A stretch of DNA of 64,000 nt from assembly GCF_000005505.3 (NCBI RefSeq), contig NC_016133.3, forward strand, positions 38,281,237 through 38,345,236, written 5' to 3'. The number at the start of each line of letters is the position of its first letter. Position 1 is the first letter of the stretch. Shown one piece after another: positions 10,899-22,294 of the stretch. The notes under the pieces are model-generated. The model saw nothing but the letters and a program-made list of their open reading frames with translations, was not told where the DNA came from and ran no database searches. This DNA is from Brachypodium distachyon (taxonomy: Eukaryota > Streptophyta > Magnoliopsida > Poales > Poaceae). Made by a program: the position numbers and the translations under genes.

Positions 10899-13800
10899 AT
10901 GGGGTTATCCTCGACCGACGGCGCGCAGCTGTGCGTCTTCGACCTCAGGAGGGGGCAGCAGGAGGGGCAGGAGCTCGACAAGATCCTCTTCTTCCACCCC
11001 ACCGACTGCCCCATCCTCCTCCAGCTCTCCGTCATTGGCCTCTGTGAGGGGATCATCACTTTCACAAGGTTTGCTTTTCATTCCGCTGCACGATTCTCGC
11101 AAGGAACTGAAGTAGTTGTGCATTTAGCGGTCGTTTGTCGTTACCAGTAACCAGTTACCATTTCAGTTGAGACTTTCTTCTGTTCTGGTACATAACATTG
11201 GCGACATCATTCCATTGTGTTTTACTCCCTCCGTTCCTAAATACTTGTCGTGGTTTTACTGCAAATTTATACTAAAAGCACGACAAGTATTTAGGAACGG
11301 AGGGAGTATTTGTTTACATTTGTAGGCGTTCGGTCTTATCGAGCCGTAATAAGCACTAGCTTGCTGCTCCCAAAACTTAATTAAGCCCAAATTTCACTAA
11401 GCTTTGTGGCGTGGCATATCAGTTCCTCATGCAGTGGAATCTAGTGTTCATGAATTTGGTGGCATATCTTCCTGCTTATAATTTTCAAGGAAGAACTTAC
11501 ATATGTCGTGCGGGACTTGAACCAAAGGTTTTAAGTGTTGGTTCGCTGCAAATTGCGAACCTTACAGTGTTTAAGGTCAAAGTATTGCTTTAAGTACATC
11601 TTAATTTTAAAGGTACCAAGTTCTTTAGATCGCCTTTTCTGTAGAGAATTCACATATATTCCATTAGATCACTGGACAATTGTGAACATCTGTTAGTATG
11701 GACTAACATGGAACCATAAAAGGCCCACAGATCAGAGCGCTTTGTAGGCAGCAGTTTGTTTATCATTGCTTTACGTCCCAAATGATTCTCCAATCAATGT
11801 CGATCCTTTACTTGTGCTACTTCATTTCTTGCCTTATTTTGTTGTATTTAGCCATTTCATCTCTCTGATGTTAATTATGTGCAGAATATTTTCCCCTGAA
11901 GATGATTGTGAGGTGATAGAATCAGATAGACATTCCCATGTTTTTTACCAAGCTGAGACAGATATTTGGATGGTTCTGGTAATGGCTGTTCACTACATTT
12001 GGCATTTTGGTTTAGCAATCTTTTTTGCCTTTTAAGTTTGTGTTGCTTACCACATATGTCACGTGGTTGCTTTCAGCAATCTTTGGCTGAAATGAAGTAT
12101 AAATTTATGTGTTTTTGCTATTTCAACACTGTTTGAGCAAATTTCTACCATGTCGGTTGGGTTTGCTTCTTGATAGAATTGCTCTTTTTATCTAACAGGA
12201 TGTAAAAGTTAGTGATTGATATAGAATAAATGATGACTAGCTGGCGGTTGTTACCATTGAATGGTACTCATTGCAAAGTCTGGAAATATTCATTTGTAGG
12301 AGTTAAGAGATATTCCACACTAGAACCGAAATTTCTCTTTTATGCCATGTTGTACAATAATGTAAACGACTTAATGCAGTTGAGCATTTTTACCTGTTCT
12401 TGGAACCTTTTTGCTGGAAATTTGGTCTCTGATTGATGAACATGGGACTTTGTTCTTTTCCTTGAAAATTTGTATTTGCATCCTCTGCACAACAATAAAT
12501 GAAATGATTCTTTCGTTTACTTACCGCTCACATGCAATTTCATATTTAGGTGGTGGAGAAGACCAAGGATAGTGAATCAACCTTGCGTTGTGCTGCATTG
12601 CAAGGAATACTTAAAGAATCTCATTCACTTTTCACAATGTTTCATGGCCCAATCCGATCTTTACTTGACAGAAAACCAAGTGCTGAACTTGCCCGCGGTC
12701 ACCTCCACACATTTATCACAGATTATTTAAGCGGTAGGTTTAGTTTTCCATTATGCTGTGGTCATCGTAATTCCTTCTAGTTTTAGCATGATATATTGCA
12801 AGAGTAAATGAACATATTAAACCTCTTCTTGAAGAACATATGGTATTTGTGAATTTAATAGCTACACCAATTCCATCTATATGTTCTTGAGCAGATTTCA
12901 CTGTTGGCAAAAAGCTACAATTGCCAACCTACCGTGACAGCCTAAAGGAGCGGGGAACAGTCCAAATGCTAACAGTCTCACGAGAAGTGGCACTTGAAGT
13001 TCAGGTAGTCTGTATAGTTTTGAAATCTTATGTGTTCTCCATCTTAACTGTAATTTTCAGTAGAAAAAACAACTGTCTCCTACTCCATCAACAAGCGCAA
13101 TACTAAGCCGGGTTGCCTGCTTAGCGCATGCAAGGTTTTGTTCATATCTTGTTCAGAGTTGTGCTAGGTTTACTTAGAAGCAGTGTGTGAATCGAATTTG
13201 GAGATGAATTTTTGCATGATGGTTCACATATATATTGTGCCAATCCACTCTTTTTTCTGAATGTTTTGCATAACTTTCTGTGTTTCTGCTACCTCGACTT
13301 AGGAGCACGGTAGCACCCTAAGTCATGAGGAGTTGATATCTTCTCCAGTTGGCTTCACCTAAAGGCTGAATTTTAGTTCTACTTCGTAGATTATGATATA
13401 TGCAATTGGTTAACATGACTTGTTGGTAGGTTTTTAAATATGGTATGCTTTTTAGAGTGTGATGCCGTTGATCACTTATTTTGCATTAAAACATGGTTGC
13501 ATAAAGTTTTCGCTTGTAGCACAGTAAAAGTCCTTCTGGGTGTATGTAGAAGCTTCCTGTGTGTTTCTTCAGAAACAATTGGAACCCATGTTGCACTTTT
13601 AGGTTAACCCACAGCAGCAGTGTATAAACATTGTGCTCTACTGTATTATCTGGAATCAGGTTTTCTAACACTTTCCATACATGTCAATTCAACCATTGAT
13701 GTTTTAGTATTTCAGTCACTCGCCACAGTTCTTGGATCGTGTCTTGGAAATGTTGCCTGCCAATCAATTGTATTATTCGAGGATCTCTTGGTATCTACGA

Positions 13801-15661
13801 CACTTTCCCCGGTATGATCTCTCTGCAATCAGTACTTCTGTTTTTTTTCTTCTATTTTTGGCCTTTTCTGGTTCATGGCATGTGGTTTGCTTGTGGTGAA
13901 AGATTGTAAGTCTTCTATTTCTGTTGTAGGATGATACACTAAACCTATATACGTATGCTATCCTGCGGTTGACTCCTCGTGCTTTATCCAATGCAAACTC
14001 ATGGTCTTATTTGCGGAAAGGGGTTTATGTTAATGCTGGCTCCACCTCAAGTTCGTCGAATGGAGCAGCTACAGCAGAAAGGTATCATAGTCGATCTCGT
14101 GATACTTCTCCTGATGGACAAAATCAGATGCGTCATAATTTCAGGCCTCTCCAGCGTGAGAAATTGTCTAAGGGAAAGGATGGTTTTGTTGCTGCTGAGT
14201 TTGCAACTACAGAAGTTCGTGGTGCTGTACCTTTGACTCCGATACTGTGGTTCCAGCAGGCAGAGGAGCGCATGTATCTATGTGTTTATCAGCACAAGAG
14301 CCTCACCATCTTATTGCTGATTCCAGCTTCCTCGCTAATAAACGGAGAAGAGGGTATTGCTCATGTGAAGAGGCATCTTCTTGAAAATGTGTGTGATATT
14401 GCATTATTGCATAACTTTCATCATTTTTCTGAAATATTTTTTCCTGATTCAAAGCTGACCCGGACTATCCTAGTTTGTGGGAAAAAGACTAGCATGTTCT
14501 TCTCAGTATTATTTATTTATTTATGAACATGGACTTTAATGCAATGCTCAACAATTCGACTGACTTGCAGGCATCAGAGAACATTGTCATGGTTGAACAA
14601 AAACTAGCACGAGGATGGGGAGGAGAAAATGCCTATCATGTTGGTGGATATCGTTACTTACTCGTGGATCCAGACAGAAAAATATCAAGAGCCTCCCCGC
14701 CTGGGAAAGTCACCACCCTGTCAAAGGTTTGTTATTCACATTGAGTAAAATACTAACAGACCATTCTTTTCTTGATCATTCATTCATTTGGGAAAGATAT
14801 ATCCATCTCCCTACATGTGTAAGCTGCAAGTCATGCGGATTGATGATGTTACTTTCATAAACTAGTAGGCACTAACTTGCTTATTAAGCTTAGCCTTTTT
14901 TTCAAGGTTGAGTGGTCCTTCAGACTGATTTGCGTTCCATGTCTGTTAAATTTTCTTGTGTGATGAAATTGTGCAGGATTCTCTACTTGCCCTCAATAGG
15001 CTGAGAGAAGAAATGGATTTAGAGAAGTCAAGAGCTAAGAGGAGTGACCCTACCCGGGACAAAGACTTTGAAGTATGCATCAGAGCGAAAAACAATGCAT
15101 GGGTTATTGCTAAAATTACTCGAGGAAGAGAACTCTATATGGCTTTAGAGAAGGGTGGGGAAACACTTCTTTATGCGTCTACAGCTGTCGAGAAATTTAG
15201 CAACAGGTATTCTTTTTGTTATGTGGTGGCCAATTTCAGTTTCATATTCACAGTTACCATTGGCAACAGTTACCATGCCAATGATACTGTGGTTAACTCA
15301 ATTTGGGATAATGAATCTTCTATGTGCTCTGTCGGGCAGCCATTCCAATGAAATAGCTGATTAAGAAATTGAAGATTTTTTTGGTTCGTTGTGCTTTCAT
15401 GCTTCGTGAAAGTATATGCTCCTCTTTTAATGCCCTAAAAAGGGTTGTATAGATCTTCTGTTTGACCAAACTGGTAAACCTTCACTTTTATTTGAATGGT
15501 ACTCCTGGATCTATGTCATCCGCTCTGATTACATATTTACATTACACTTTGAATTGGTATTTTTCTGTCCCCAGCCATAGCACCGTTAAACTGCAGTTAA
15601 TAACAACCTTGCTAATTGCATTCCTCTCAGGTACTGTGAAGGAGCATTCTCGACAGACTAA
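10899..15661 (+). CDS. CCZ1: Vacuolar fusion protein CCZ1 homologue (9 exons, 509 aa)
   Basis: CCZ1 pairs with MON1 as the guanine-nucleotide exchange factor that activates Rab7 on late endosomes and drives Rab5-to-Rab7 conversion and vacuolar trafficking. Nine exons join in frame with GT-AG introns: 10899-11068, 11885-11978, 12550-12733, 12895-13004, 13716-13811, 13930-14388, 14571-14726, 14977-15206, 15631-15661 (1530 nt). Family landmarks: LCVFDLRRGQQEGQELDKIL near the N-terminus, then SDRHSHVFYQAE, FHGPIRSLL, LPTYRDSLKERGTVQ, VLFEDLLVSTTL, LSKGKDGF, RGWGGENAYHVGGYRYLLVD, SRASPPGKVTTL and IRAKNNAWVIAKITRGRELY. Length is close to the Arabidopsis protein, about 500 aa as I recall. The ATG at 10899 directly precedes the conserved start GLSS; an upstream in-frame ATG at 10866 is less likely. 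The last exon adds only nine residues and the stop. Intron 1 holds a Stowaway MITE. No damage seen. Confidence 0.95.
11225..11306. mobile_element. Stowaway MITE in CCZ1 intron 1
   Basis: An 82-bp near-perfect inverted repeat: CTCCCTCCGTTCCTAAATAC against its complement at the right end, with TA on both sides. Same family as the element at 19053-19134. Confidence 0.93.
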
Positions 15662-16445
15662 AAGCACCACCACGAGATGTCGCCTCTTCTCCATTGTACA
15701 ACAAATGGGGTCGGACTGGATGGTTCCTTTAAGGTGTAATGAAAGTGGGTCTCTCGTCATGACTGGATTCATACTAGGTGTACTAAAGTCTATGCGTGAA
15801 AAGAGACTTCCGATAATAATATAGAGCAGACCAGCATGGCTTGCCTTACAGTCTTGCGGCCTTCCAGGACACATTCTCGTTTCTATGCTGACGATGGACT
15901 TGCTGACGAGGGTAGTTAACTTGCGGATGTATTATGTTTCATAGCCGTTGTCAGTTTGTGTGTTATTTTGAGTTGCTCAATGTTTACTAAACAGTTTACC
16001 AGTTTTTTATACTGCCTATTTGAGAATATGAATGGAAAAGAGGCTTGAAAGTTGAAACTTCCACAAAAGAGATTGAGGCGACTAAAAAAGAGGGGAGAAA
16101 TTAAGTTGCTATTCCATTTGCAATTTTCGCTGCCTCATATTTTGGTCGCTCCTTGCTCGAGTAGTCGAGTTTCTATTGTGTAATGTGGTAGACCGTGGCT
16201 TTAGTTCTCTGATACTGTTGAAGCAGGTCAAATTCACCAAAATCTCAAACGGATGGACGTCAAACAAAATTTGTACTACATGGGGATGCCAGTTATGATA
16301 CCCCTACAGCAGATGCAGTTGACAGTACAAGGATCCAGAGAAAGAAATGAAACCTGAGGTACATGAGGATCCAGAGTGAGCGTCTGCGCTCACTCTAATC
16401 CAACGCGAAGTTGCCAACAAACAAAATAGGGTAAAAACGCAAAAC
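15662..16445. other. CCZ1 3' UTR and spacer
   Basis: The first few hundred bases are likely the CCZ1 3' UTR. The rest is spacer with no gene or repeat recognised. Confidence 0.5.
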
Positions 16446-16454
16446 AAAAAAAAA
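16446..16454 (-). terminator. RNA polymerase III terminator of tRNA-Gly
   Basis: Nine A on the plus strand are nine T on the minus strand directly after the tRNA 3' end, the usual Pol III stop signal. Confidence 0.8.
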
Positions 16455-16525
16455 TGCGCATCCAGGGAATCGAACCCTGGTCAGTACCGTGGGAGGGTAC
16501 TATGATACCACTACACCAGATGCGC
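16455..16525 (-). tRNA. tRNA-Gly (anticodon CCC)
   Basis: On the minus strand the acceptor GCGCATC pairs fully with GATGCGC, followed by discriminator A. The anticodon stem GTACC/GGTAC encloses the seven-base loop CTCCCAC, giving anticodon CCC. The T arm is CAGGG/CCCTG with loop TTCGATT. No intron and no CCA encoded, as expected for a nuclear gene. The D arm contains GTGTAGTGGTATCAT, typical of tRNA-Gly. All stems are intact, so it is probably functional. Confidence 0.95.
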
Positions 16526-16565
16526 TCTTCATATGCTTAGTGAGCTTTAAGAGAATTAATAACTA

Positions 16566-16678
16566 CTCTCTCCGATCCTAAATTGTTGTCCAAATATTAC
16601 ATATATCTAGACGCTTTTTAAAAATAGATACATCCATATTTGGACAAATTTGGTTCAAGAATTTAGAATCAGAGGGAG
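16566..16678. mobile_element. Stowaway MITE
   Basis: Ends CTCTCTCCGATCCTAAATT and its near complement AATTTAGAATCAGAGGGAG, flanked by TA. Same family as 17105-17217 (shared core TATCTAGACGCTTTTTA). Confidence 0.9.
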
Positions 16679-16989
16679 TACTTCGTAGTTAACATTTCAT
16701 TTAATTTGAGTTGTTGTCCCTGAGTATCCGGCCACAACCTGATAAACAAGATTTTGGATGAAGAAAAAAAACTCCGGTTCAAACCTAAACACACATAAGG
16801 GATGAAACCCATGAGACTTTGAGCAAGATCATGATGAAGAGCACCCCCAAATCCTGCGGCCCTAACCCCCGAATGCTTGCCACTAAACTAACCACTCCGG
16901 ATAAGTCTTCTCGCTGTTCTCCCCCTCCGTAGCCTCTGCACGTAGGCTTGGGTGCGTACGTGAATGACCAGGAGCACAACAAAGCATGG

Positions 16990-17348
16990 CAACTACTATT
17001 ACCATAGTTCTTAAATATAAGATGTTAAAAAAAACTTTGTCATAAGTCAAATTTACTAAAATTTGATCAAATATATAGAAAATATACTAATATCTATAAT
17101 ACTACTCCCACCGATTCTAAATTGTTGTCGAAATATTAAATGTATCTAGACGCTTTTTAGGAATAGACACATCCATATTTGGGCAAATTTGAGTCAAGAA
17201 TTTAGAATCAGAGGAAGTATCAAATAAGTATACTATGAAAATGTATATAATGACAAATTAATAAAACTAACTTTGAGTTGTGGATGGTCTATTTTTCTAT
17301 AAAATTGGTCAAACGTTGAAATTTTTGACTTAGATAAAATCAAAACAT
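16990..17348. mobile_element. Degenerate MITE-like element interrupted by another MITE
   Basis: The arms (CTTAAATATAAGATGTT and TTGGTCAAACGTTGAAATT) resemble grass Stowaway-type elements with weak ends. A second MITE sits in the middle at 17105-17217. Boundaries are approximate. Confidence 0.5.
17105..17217. mobile_element. Stowaway MITE nested in an older MITE
   Basis: 113 bp, ends CTCCCACCGATTCTAAATTG and AATTTAGAATCAGAGGAAG, TA on both sides. Close relative of 16566-16678. Confidence 0.88.
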
Positions 17349-17349
17349 A

Positions 17350-17601
17350 CTCCCTCCGTTTTGAAATATATGTGTGTAATTTTTGTTGACTCACAAGTTT
17401 GACCAAGTTTATAGAAAAAAACTAACAACATCTAAAGTCACGAATCAAGATCACTAGATCTACCGCGAAATATATTTCCCACTTTTATATTGTATTCATT
17501 TGACTAGTACGATGTTAATATTTTTTAGGTAAGTTTGGTCAAAGTTTAAAAAGTTTGACCATCAATAAATTTATACATCTTATATTTTAGAATGGAGGGA
17601 G
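17350..17601. mobile_element. Stowaway MITE, 252 bp
   Basis: CTCCCTCCGTTTTGAAATAT on the left matches the complement of ATATTTTAGAATGGAGGGAG on the right, with TA on both flanks. Confidence 0.9.
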
Positions 17602-18246
17602 TATGTTTACTTGTTATAAAGATTTGAGTTGGGAGTCGTTCGTTCATTCCATGAGACTATTCCCTATATTGTCCGGAAATGAATGTATATTTAATAACGG
17701 AGTGAGTAGTATATATACCCTTTATATACTGGAGTACTAGTCCATACCACCGTATCATACAATGTCCTCGTTGAACTTTCCTCGATCGGCCGGGCCTACA
17801 CTTCACGTAATTCATCTCTAGTGCTCCATGTGCGTAATTAAATTGGTGCTGGCTCATGGGCAACCTGAATCGTTATGCCAGCCCTAGGGCGGGACAGTAG
17901 TAAAGTGGTCAAATTAATGGAAAATGTCCAACCAAGTTACCCCATGAAGTCGGCGGGGCTTGATCTTCATGTGGCTGCGGTTCACCTCCCTCAGATGATG
18001 CACACCCAAAAGGCCAAAACTTTGAAAACTTTTGCCCGAAAGTACATCCTTTGAATTGCCATCGTAGCTAGTTCAACTCGACTACATTAGTTTTTACCCC
18101 AGACAGCCTTTGTCGCAATTTGTCAACGTGGCGAACGCATGCACCTCCGTATCCAACGACGTGCGTTATGATCTAATGATCGCTTGATGGACGGTTAGGA
18201 TGGACAGAGGAATACGTTGCGGCTTTCCAGGCATGCATACGTTGGC

Positions 18247-18254
18247 TATAAATA
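18247..18254 (+). promoter_or_regulatory. TATA box of the secreted-peptide gene
   Basis: TATAAATA lies 133 bp upstream of the ATG at 18387, placing the start of transcription near 18280. Confidence 0.75.
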
Positions 18255-18386
18255 GCTGGCCTTGGCGCCATATTCTTGATCACACTCACAGCTAGCCCTT
18301 AAATAGCCCTAGGCATTTGGAACTTGCAGGACACATTAGGACACATTCTCTCTTGCTCGACCAGACCAGCAGGAAGCGCGGCGCCG

Positions 18387-18632
18387 ATGGTCCGAGCAAA
18401 GTTGGTTCTGCTTCTCGCAGCCCTGTTGATCGCCTCGGCGGCGATCCACGCCGTTGCGGCCGGCAGAGCTCTCGAAGGAGAAGATGAACTTCGTCGCGGC
18501 ACGGTCCGGTATGACGACGACGACAGTCTTGGTGCAGGCAAGGCGGCGGCGGCGTTGCCGCACCCATCTTGCTGCTCCAACCACCAAACGTGCCCTGCTT
18601 CTGCTCATTGCCAGCAGCAGTCATCGCCGTAG
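18387..18632 (+). CDS. Small secreted Cys-containing peptide (81 aa), unknown
   Basis: I do not recognise the family. The product starts MVRAKLVLLLAALLIASAA, a clear signal peptide with probable cleavage near residues 25-26 (VAA/GR). The mature part is about 55 residues: a charged stretch with GEDELRRG, an acidic RYDDDDS block, then a Cys cluster CCSNHQTCPASAHC (CC-x5-C-x5-C) and a Gln/Ser tail. It is a single exon with a well-placed TATA box and RY-like CATGCATAC upstream. The coding part is GC-rich against AT-rich flanks, as usual for grass genes. It could be a precursor of a signalling peptide or a small antimicrobial-type protein; neither is shown. Only four cysteines make a classical defensin unlikely. 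The in-frame upstream ATG at 18324 would destroy the N-terminal signal. Confidence 0.65.
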   Translation: MVRAKLVLLLAALLIASAAIHAVAAGRALEGEDELRRGTVRYDDDDSLGAGKAAAALPHPSCCSNHQTCPASAHCQQQSSP

Positions 18633-18838
18633 GAGTTAATAACATGTAAACTGCGGGTATATATAGGAGGCAACACAACCAACACGAACCCTCCTATAAC
18701 CTTTGTGGTGCACACCAGTTCCATCGTCCTTTGTTTTAGGTGCCATTTATGAGCAACATAATGCCCAAAAATCAAATAAGTGAGTGTTTCACAATTTATA
18801 TAAGGTGTGCATTCCATATGTATTTCAGATTTTTGATA

Positions 18839-18960
18839 CTCCCTCCGTCCAAGAAAAGATATCTCAAGTTTGTTAAAATTTGGATGTATCTAGATTTGAC
18901 TTAGTGTATAGATGCATTCAAATTTAGTCAAAGTTGAGACATCCTTTGTTGGACGGAGAA
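18839..18960. mobile_element. Stowaway MITE
   Basis: CTCCCTCCGTCCAAGAAAAG pairs with the right end TTTGTTGGACGGAGAA; TA on both sides. Internal sequence (TGACTTAGTGTATAGATGCA) matches the element at 47843-47966 in opposite orientation. Confidence 0.88.
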
Positions 18961-19052
18961 TACAAAATAAGAATGTTGTCCTTTCCACCTTATGATTATA
19001 ACGGTTTTAGTAAGCGTTCTCTACATATATAGTACTTAAGAGATAATTGCTA

Positions 19053-19134
19053 TTCCCTCCATTCCTAAATTCTTGTCGTTGTTTTAGTACAAATTTGAAC
19101 TAAAACAACGACAAGAATCTAGGAACGGAGGGAG
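19053..19134. mobile_element. Stowaway MITE
   Basis: 82-bp palindromic element, TTCCCTCCATTCCTAAATTC against its complement, TA flanks. Same family and length as the copy in CCZ1 intron 1. Confidence 0.92.
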
Positions 19135-19274
19135 TAGCTGATTTCAATGTCTCTTTGGTCCTTTATAAGTGTACTTTTTTTTATCAGCACAGAAGTATGT
19201 ACGTGTACACCATTTCAAGTGCAAGTTCATTCTATGTGAGGAGCAACAAAATGAGATAAATCTCAAGAGCTATA

Positions 19275-19515
19275 CTCCCTCCATTTCACAAAGATTGGCG
19301 TATTTTGTTTCGTTAAGACAAGATTTTCACCAATGATAATTGTATTAATATGTGTTTTTACATACATGAAATTTATATCAATATATTCGTCTTTAAAAGT
19401 TCTTTCTAATAATCATGATTTTGTATGATATAAGTTACATATTAATAGTGTAATTCTTGGTCAAAGTCTTGTCTTAACAAAACAAAATACGCCAACCTTT
19501 GTGAAATGGAGAGAG
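19275..19515. mobile_element. Stowaway-like MITE with about 57-bp inverted ends
   Basis: The left arm CTCCCTCCATTTCACAAAGA continuing GGCGTATTTTGTTTCGTTAA is matched by the right arm, with few mismatches. TA flanks. 241 bp. Confidence 0.92.
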
Positions 19516-19767
19516 TATATAAGTTACTCCACACATAGAATGATGTTGCAATTTCAAGTGTATTTTTCTATTGTAGTTCTGTGAGGTGTCCAACCAAACA
19601 GATTTTGAGCTGACTTTTGTACCGTTTCTAGTGTACAGTACAATTGTGCTGTTATCCAAAAAACTTGAAATGAATTATATTGATCTCCAATGCTCTGATT
19701 CCTATGGAACCAAAATAGAAGTTCGATCGATATCCCATTTCTAAATTTGTAATCCAAATGGATCCAA

Positions 19768-19895
19768 GTTACGAACCTAACACACCATTTGGACAGAGAA
19801 ATTTAGCATAGAATTTAGGGAGTTCACTCTGCTCAATTCCACTCCTAAACTATATGATAATTTTCTCTATCCAAATGGCGTGTTATGTTCGTAAC
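19768..19895. repeat. 128-bp imperfect inverted repeat (MITE-like)
   Basis: GTTACGAACCTAACACACCA with TTTGGACAGAGAAA is answered by TTTCTCTATCCAAATGGCGT with GTTATGTTCGTAAC. Arms are about 38 bp with a 50-bp centre. It does not carry Stowaway ends; family not recognised. Confidence 0.8.
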
Positions 19896-20589
19896 TAGGA
19901 GTTTCATCTAATTTTATTCTATCCTGTAAAGCAACGATTGCATAATAACTTTATGGGCCCTTGTATGCTTTTAGAGTTGGAGCTTATGCTTGATCACAGT
20001 CGATTCAGCGGTCATCACATCCAGGACATGGGGTATTGTGTAATTTGCAACACCAATGGAACTCCCACCGTCACATATTCATCCTTGACACGTTAGTCAA
20101 TCATGTCCGTCTTTTGAATCTGAAATACTTGAAATGTCCAACGGGGTTTAAAAAAATAACTTTTGCATATGAGGAAACATTATTGTCTGCATAAAGATTT
20201 TCAACGTGTCATGCAAATATGCTTTCAACACAATACTCCATGTCAGTGAACGGTATTAAAAGAACCTAAAACGTAACGCGCGTATGTACGCGCGTTCGTG
20301 TCCGCACGCGCACGTTGTTGCCTGCACTGTCCCATGAAATTTGTGTATGCATGCGCTGGTTTCTTTGCATGCACTGCAATGAGCTGGTTAAGTGTTTGAG
20401 GCATTCGTACTTGTACTACTTCATTTTTAGAGCTTTAAAATGTTCTATAGCACAAACCGTTTGTCCGATTCATAATCCGTTTTCACCGTTGGTTTCGTAT
20501 CGACGAATGCTTTAAATCTAAATCCCATTGTAATGTGTTTTGATAAAAAAAAAGTTGAACTCTTTAGTTACCAAGCGGAAATGCACAAG

Positions 20590-21165
20590 TTAACATCCTA
20601 ATTTGGAAGAAGTTGGCATGTTGTAAGATGTGGTAACTTGTTAATAAAAGAAGGATAACTTCATATATTATTGGATGGTAATTTTCATTCATGAGTTACC
20701 ACCCCGGCCCTATTTAATATGAATTACCATGTGGAAACTTGTTATTAACAGAATGGTATATTTGTATATTATTGGGTGGTAACTTTGATTCGTGAGATAC
20801 CACCCCTATTTTGTGAGAAGCTGCCACATGGCAACTTATTATTAACAGAGTGGTATTTTTGTATATTATTAGGCGGTAATTTTCATTTGCGAGATACCAC
20901 CCCTATTTTGTATGAAGCTGTCACATGACAACTTATTAGTAACATCGTGGTATTTTTGTATATTATTGGGTGGTAACTTTCATTCGCGAGATACCATCCC
21001 TATTTTGCATGAAACTGCCACACGGCAACTTATTATTAACAGAATGATATTTTGTATATTACTGGATGGTAACTTTCATTTGTGAGATACTGCCCCTATT
21101 TTGTATGAAGTTGCCACATGGCAACTTATTATTAACAGAGTGGTAACTTCATATATAGATGGTAA
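20590..21165. repeat. Minisatellite, about 97-bp unit, about six copies
   Basis: The marker ACTT(A/G)TTATTAACAGA recurs at 20636, 20737, 20834, 20931, 21028 and 21124, giving spacings of 101, 97, 97, 97 and 96. Each unit also has GGTATTTTTGTATATTATTG, a GGTAACTTTCATT block and GAGATACCACCCCTATTTTG. Divergence between neighbours is about 5-20% by eye. Repeats are directly adjacent with no spacers, so it is not a CRISPR. Confidence 0.93.
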
Positions 21166-21624
21166 CTTTTAGGATCTATTTATTTTTGTCGAAACATAAC
21201 AATATGAGACCTAATTTTGAAGATCTTATCGAGACAAAGCTAACCGTCAAGACGGATTTTAAATCGAGTAAACAGTTTGAAAGTTTCAGCTTTTCAAAGT
21301 TTAAAATTTTGCAAGTATCAACTTGCTCGCATGCATGCATAGTCTTCATACCATGCAGCAACCATGCTGCTGCATGTGACTCGTACGTGCGGCCGTGCCA
21401 TCGCGCGCACGGTCGCGCGTTAGCAACGTCCTAGGATATTTTTGTGCCAAGAAACATATTGTACTTGATACAATACAAATGCTTAGTCAACGGTGAAACA
21501 TATTAAAATAAGTGTGATTCAAAAGCTATGTTTTTATTTATTAGATTTCTAAAAAAAATTGAGAACTTATTTATTAGAGTTCTTTTTACTATTACTTTTT
21601 GTTTGAGTAATTTAGAGTTCATTA

Positions 21625-21933
21625 CTCCCTCCTTCCCCAAAAATATGACGTATTAGGATTTTTATTTTTTTCCAAATTAACCGTCGTATTAGCTTTCCAC
21701 GTTGAATCCTGCGGCTTGGCAGGCTGCATGCAGAGCAATTACTGGATTGAGTGGCTGCATGCAGCGATTAGTGGTGGAGGTGATTAATTGCAGCCGCTCA
21801 TTCCGCCAGTCCCTGCGAGGAAAATGCGCCAGTAGAGCGCATGCGCCGTTGCAGCTCACTCGGTTCATTAAGAGAAGCTTTGTCTTGGTATTTGGGATTT
21901 GTCTAATACGACATATAAATTGGGATGAAGGAG
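21625..21933. mobile_element. Stowaway-like MITE with non-palindromic centre
   Basis: Left end CTCCCTCCTTCCCCAAAAAT with TATGACGTATTAG. The right end contains CTAATACGACATATAAATTG and GGGATGAAGGAG. TA flanks. The centre repeats GGCTGCATGCAG twice (about 21722 and 21751), suggesting acquired DNA. Confidence 0.75.
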
Positions 21934-22294
21934 TACTAAGATAAGAAAAGTTGATGGACCAGCCCACTAAACTCGGCCCACCCGCTCTCGCCCGGAAGCA
22001 CTGCAGCCCGGTCGCAGGTTCCGCGGCGAGCAGTTCAAATGAAAACTGTGAGCCCATGAGGCCATTCAAGGGTCGGTCGGTCCAATACTTCCCTTTCCAC
22101 CGGGACTGGTTCCACGTCGCCTCGTGGCGCGCGAAACTCACAAGGCCAGCACCACCACCGGTTGCGGCTCCCGTCGCTCCCCTTCCCTCTAGACCTAGCG
22201 GCGGCCGGCGGCCACCTCCGCTTCTCCCCTGCCCCTTCCCCTCCAATCTCCGCCGAAGACCGCAAGGAAGAGGGGTCCTGCTGCTTCTCCAGCA

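Noticed and set aside
20590..21165. Regular repeat array as possible CRISPR
   Set aside because: Units are contiguous with no unique spacers, and the genome is a plant.
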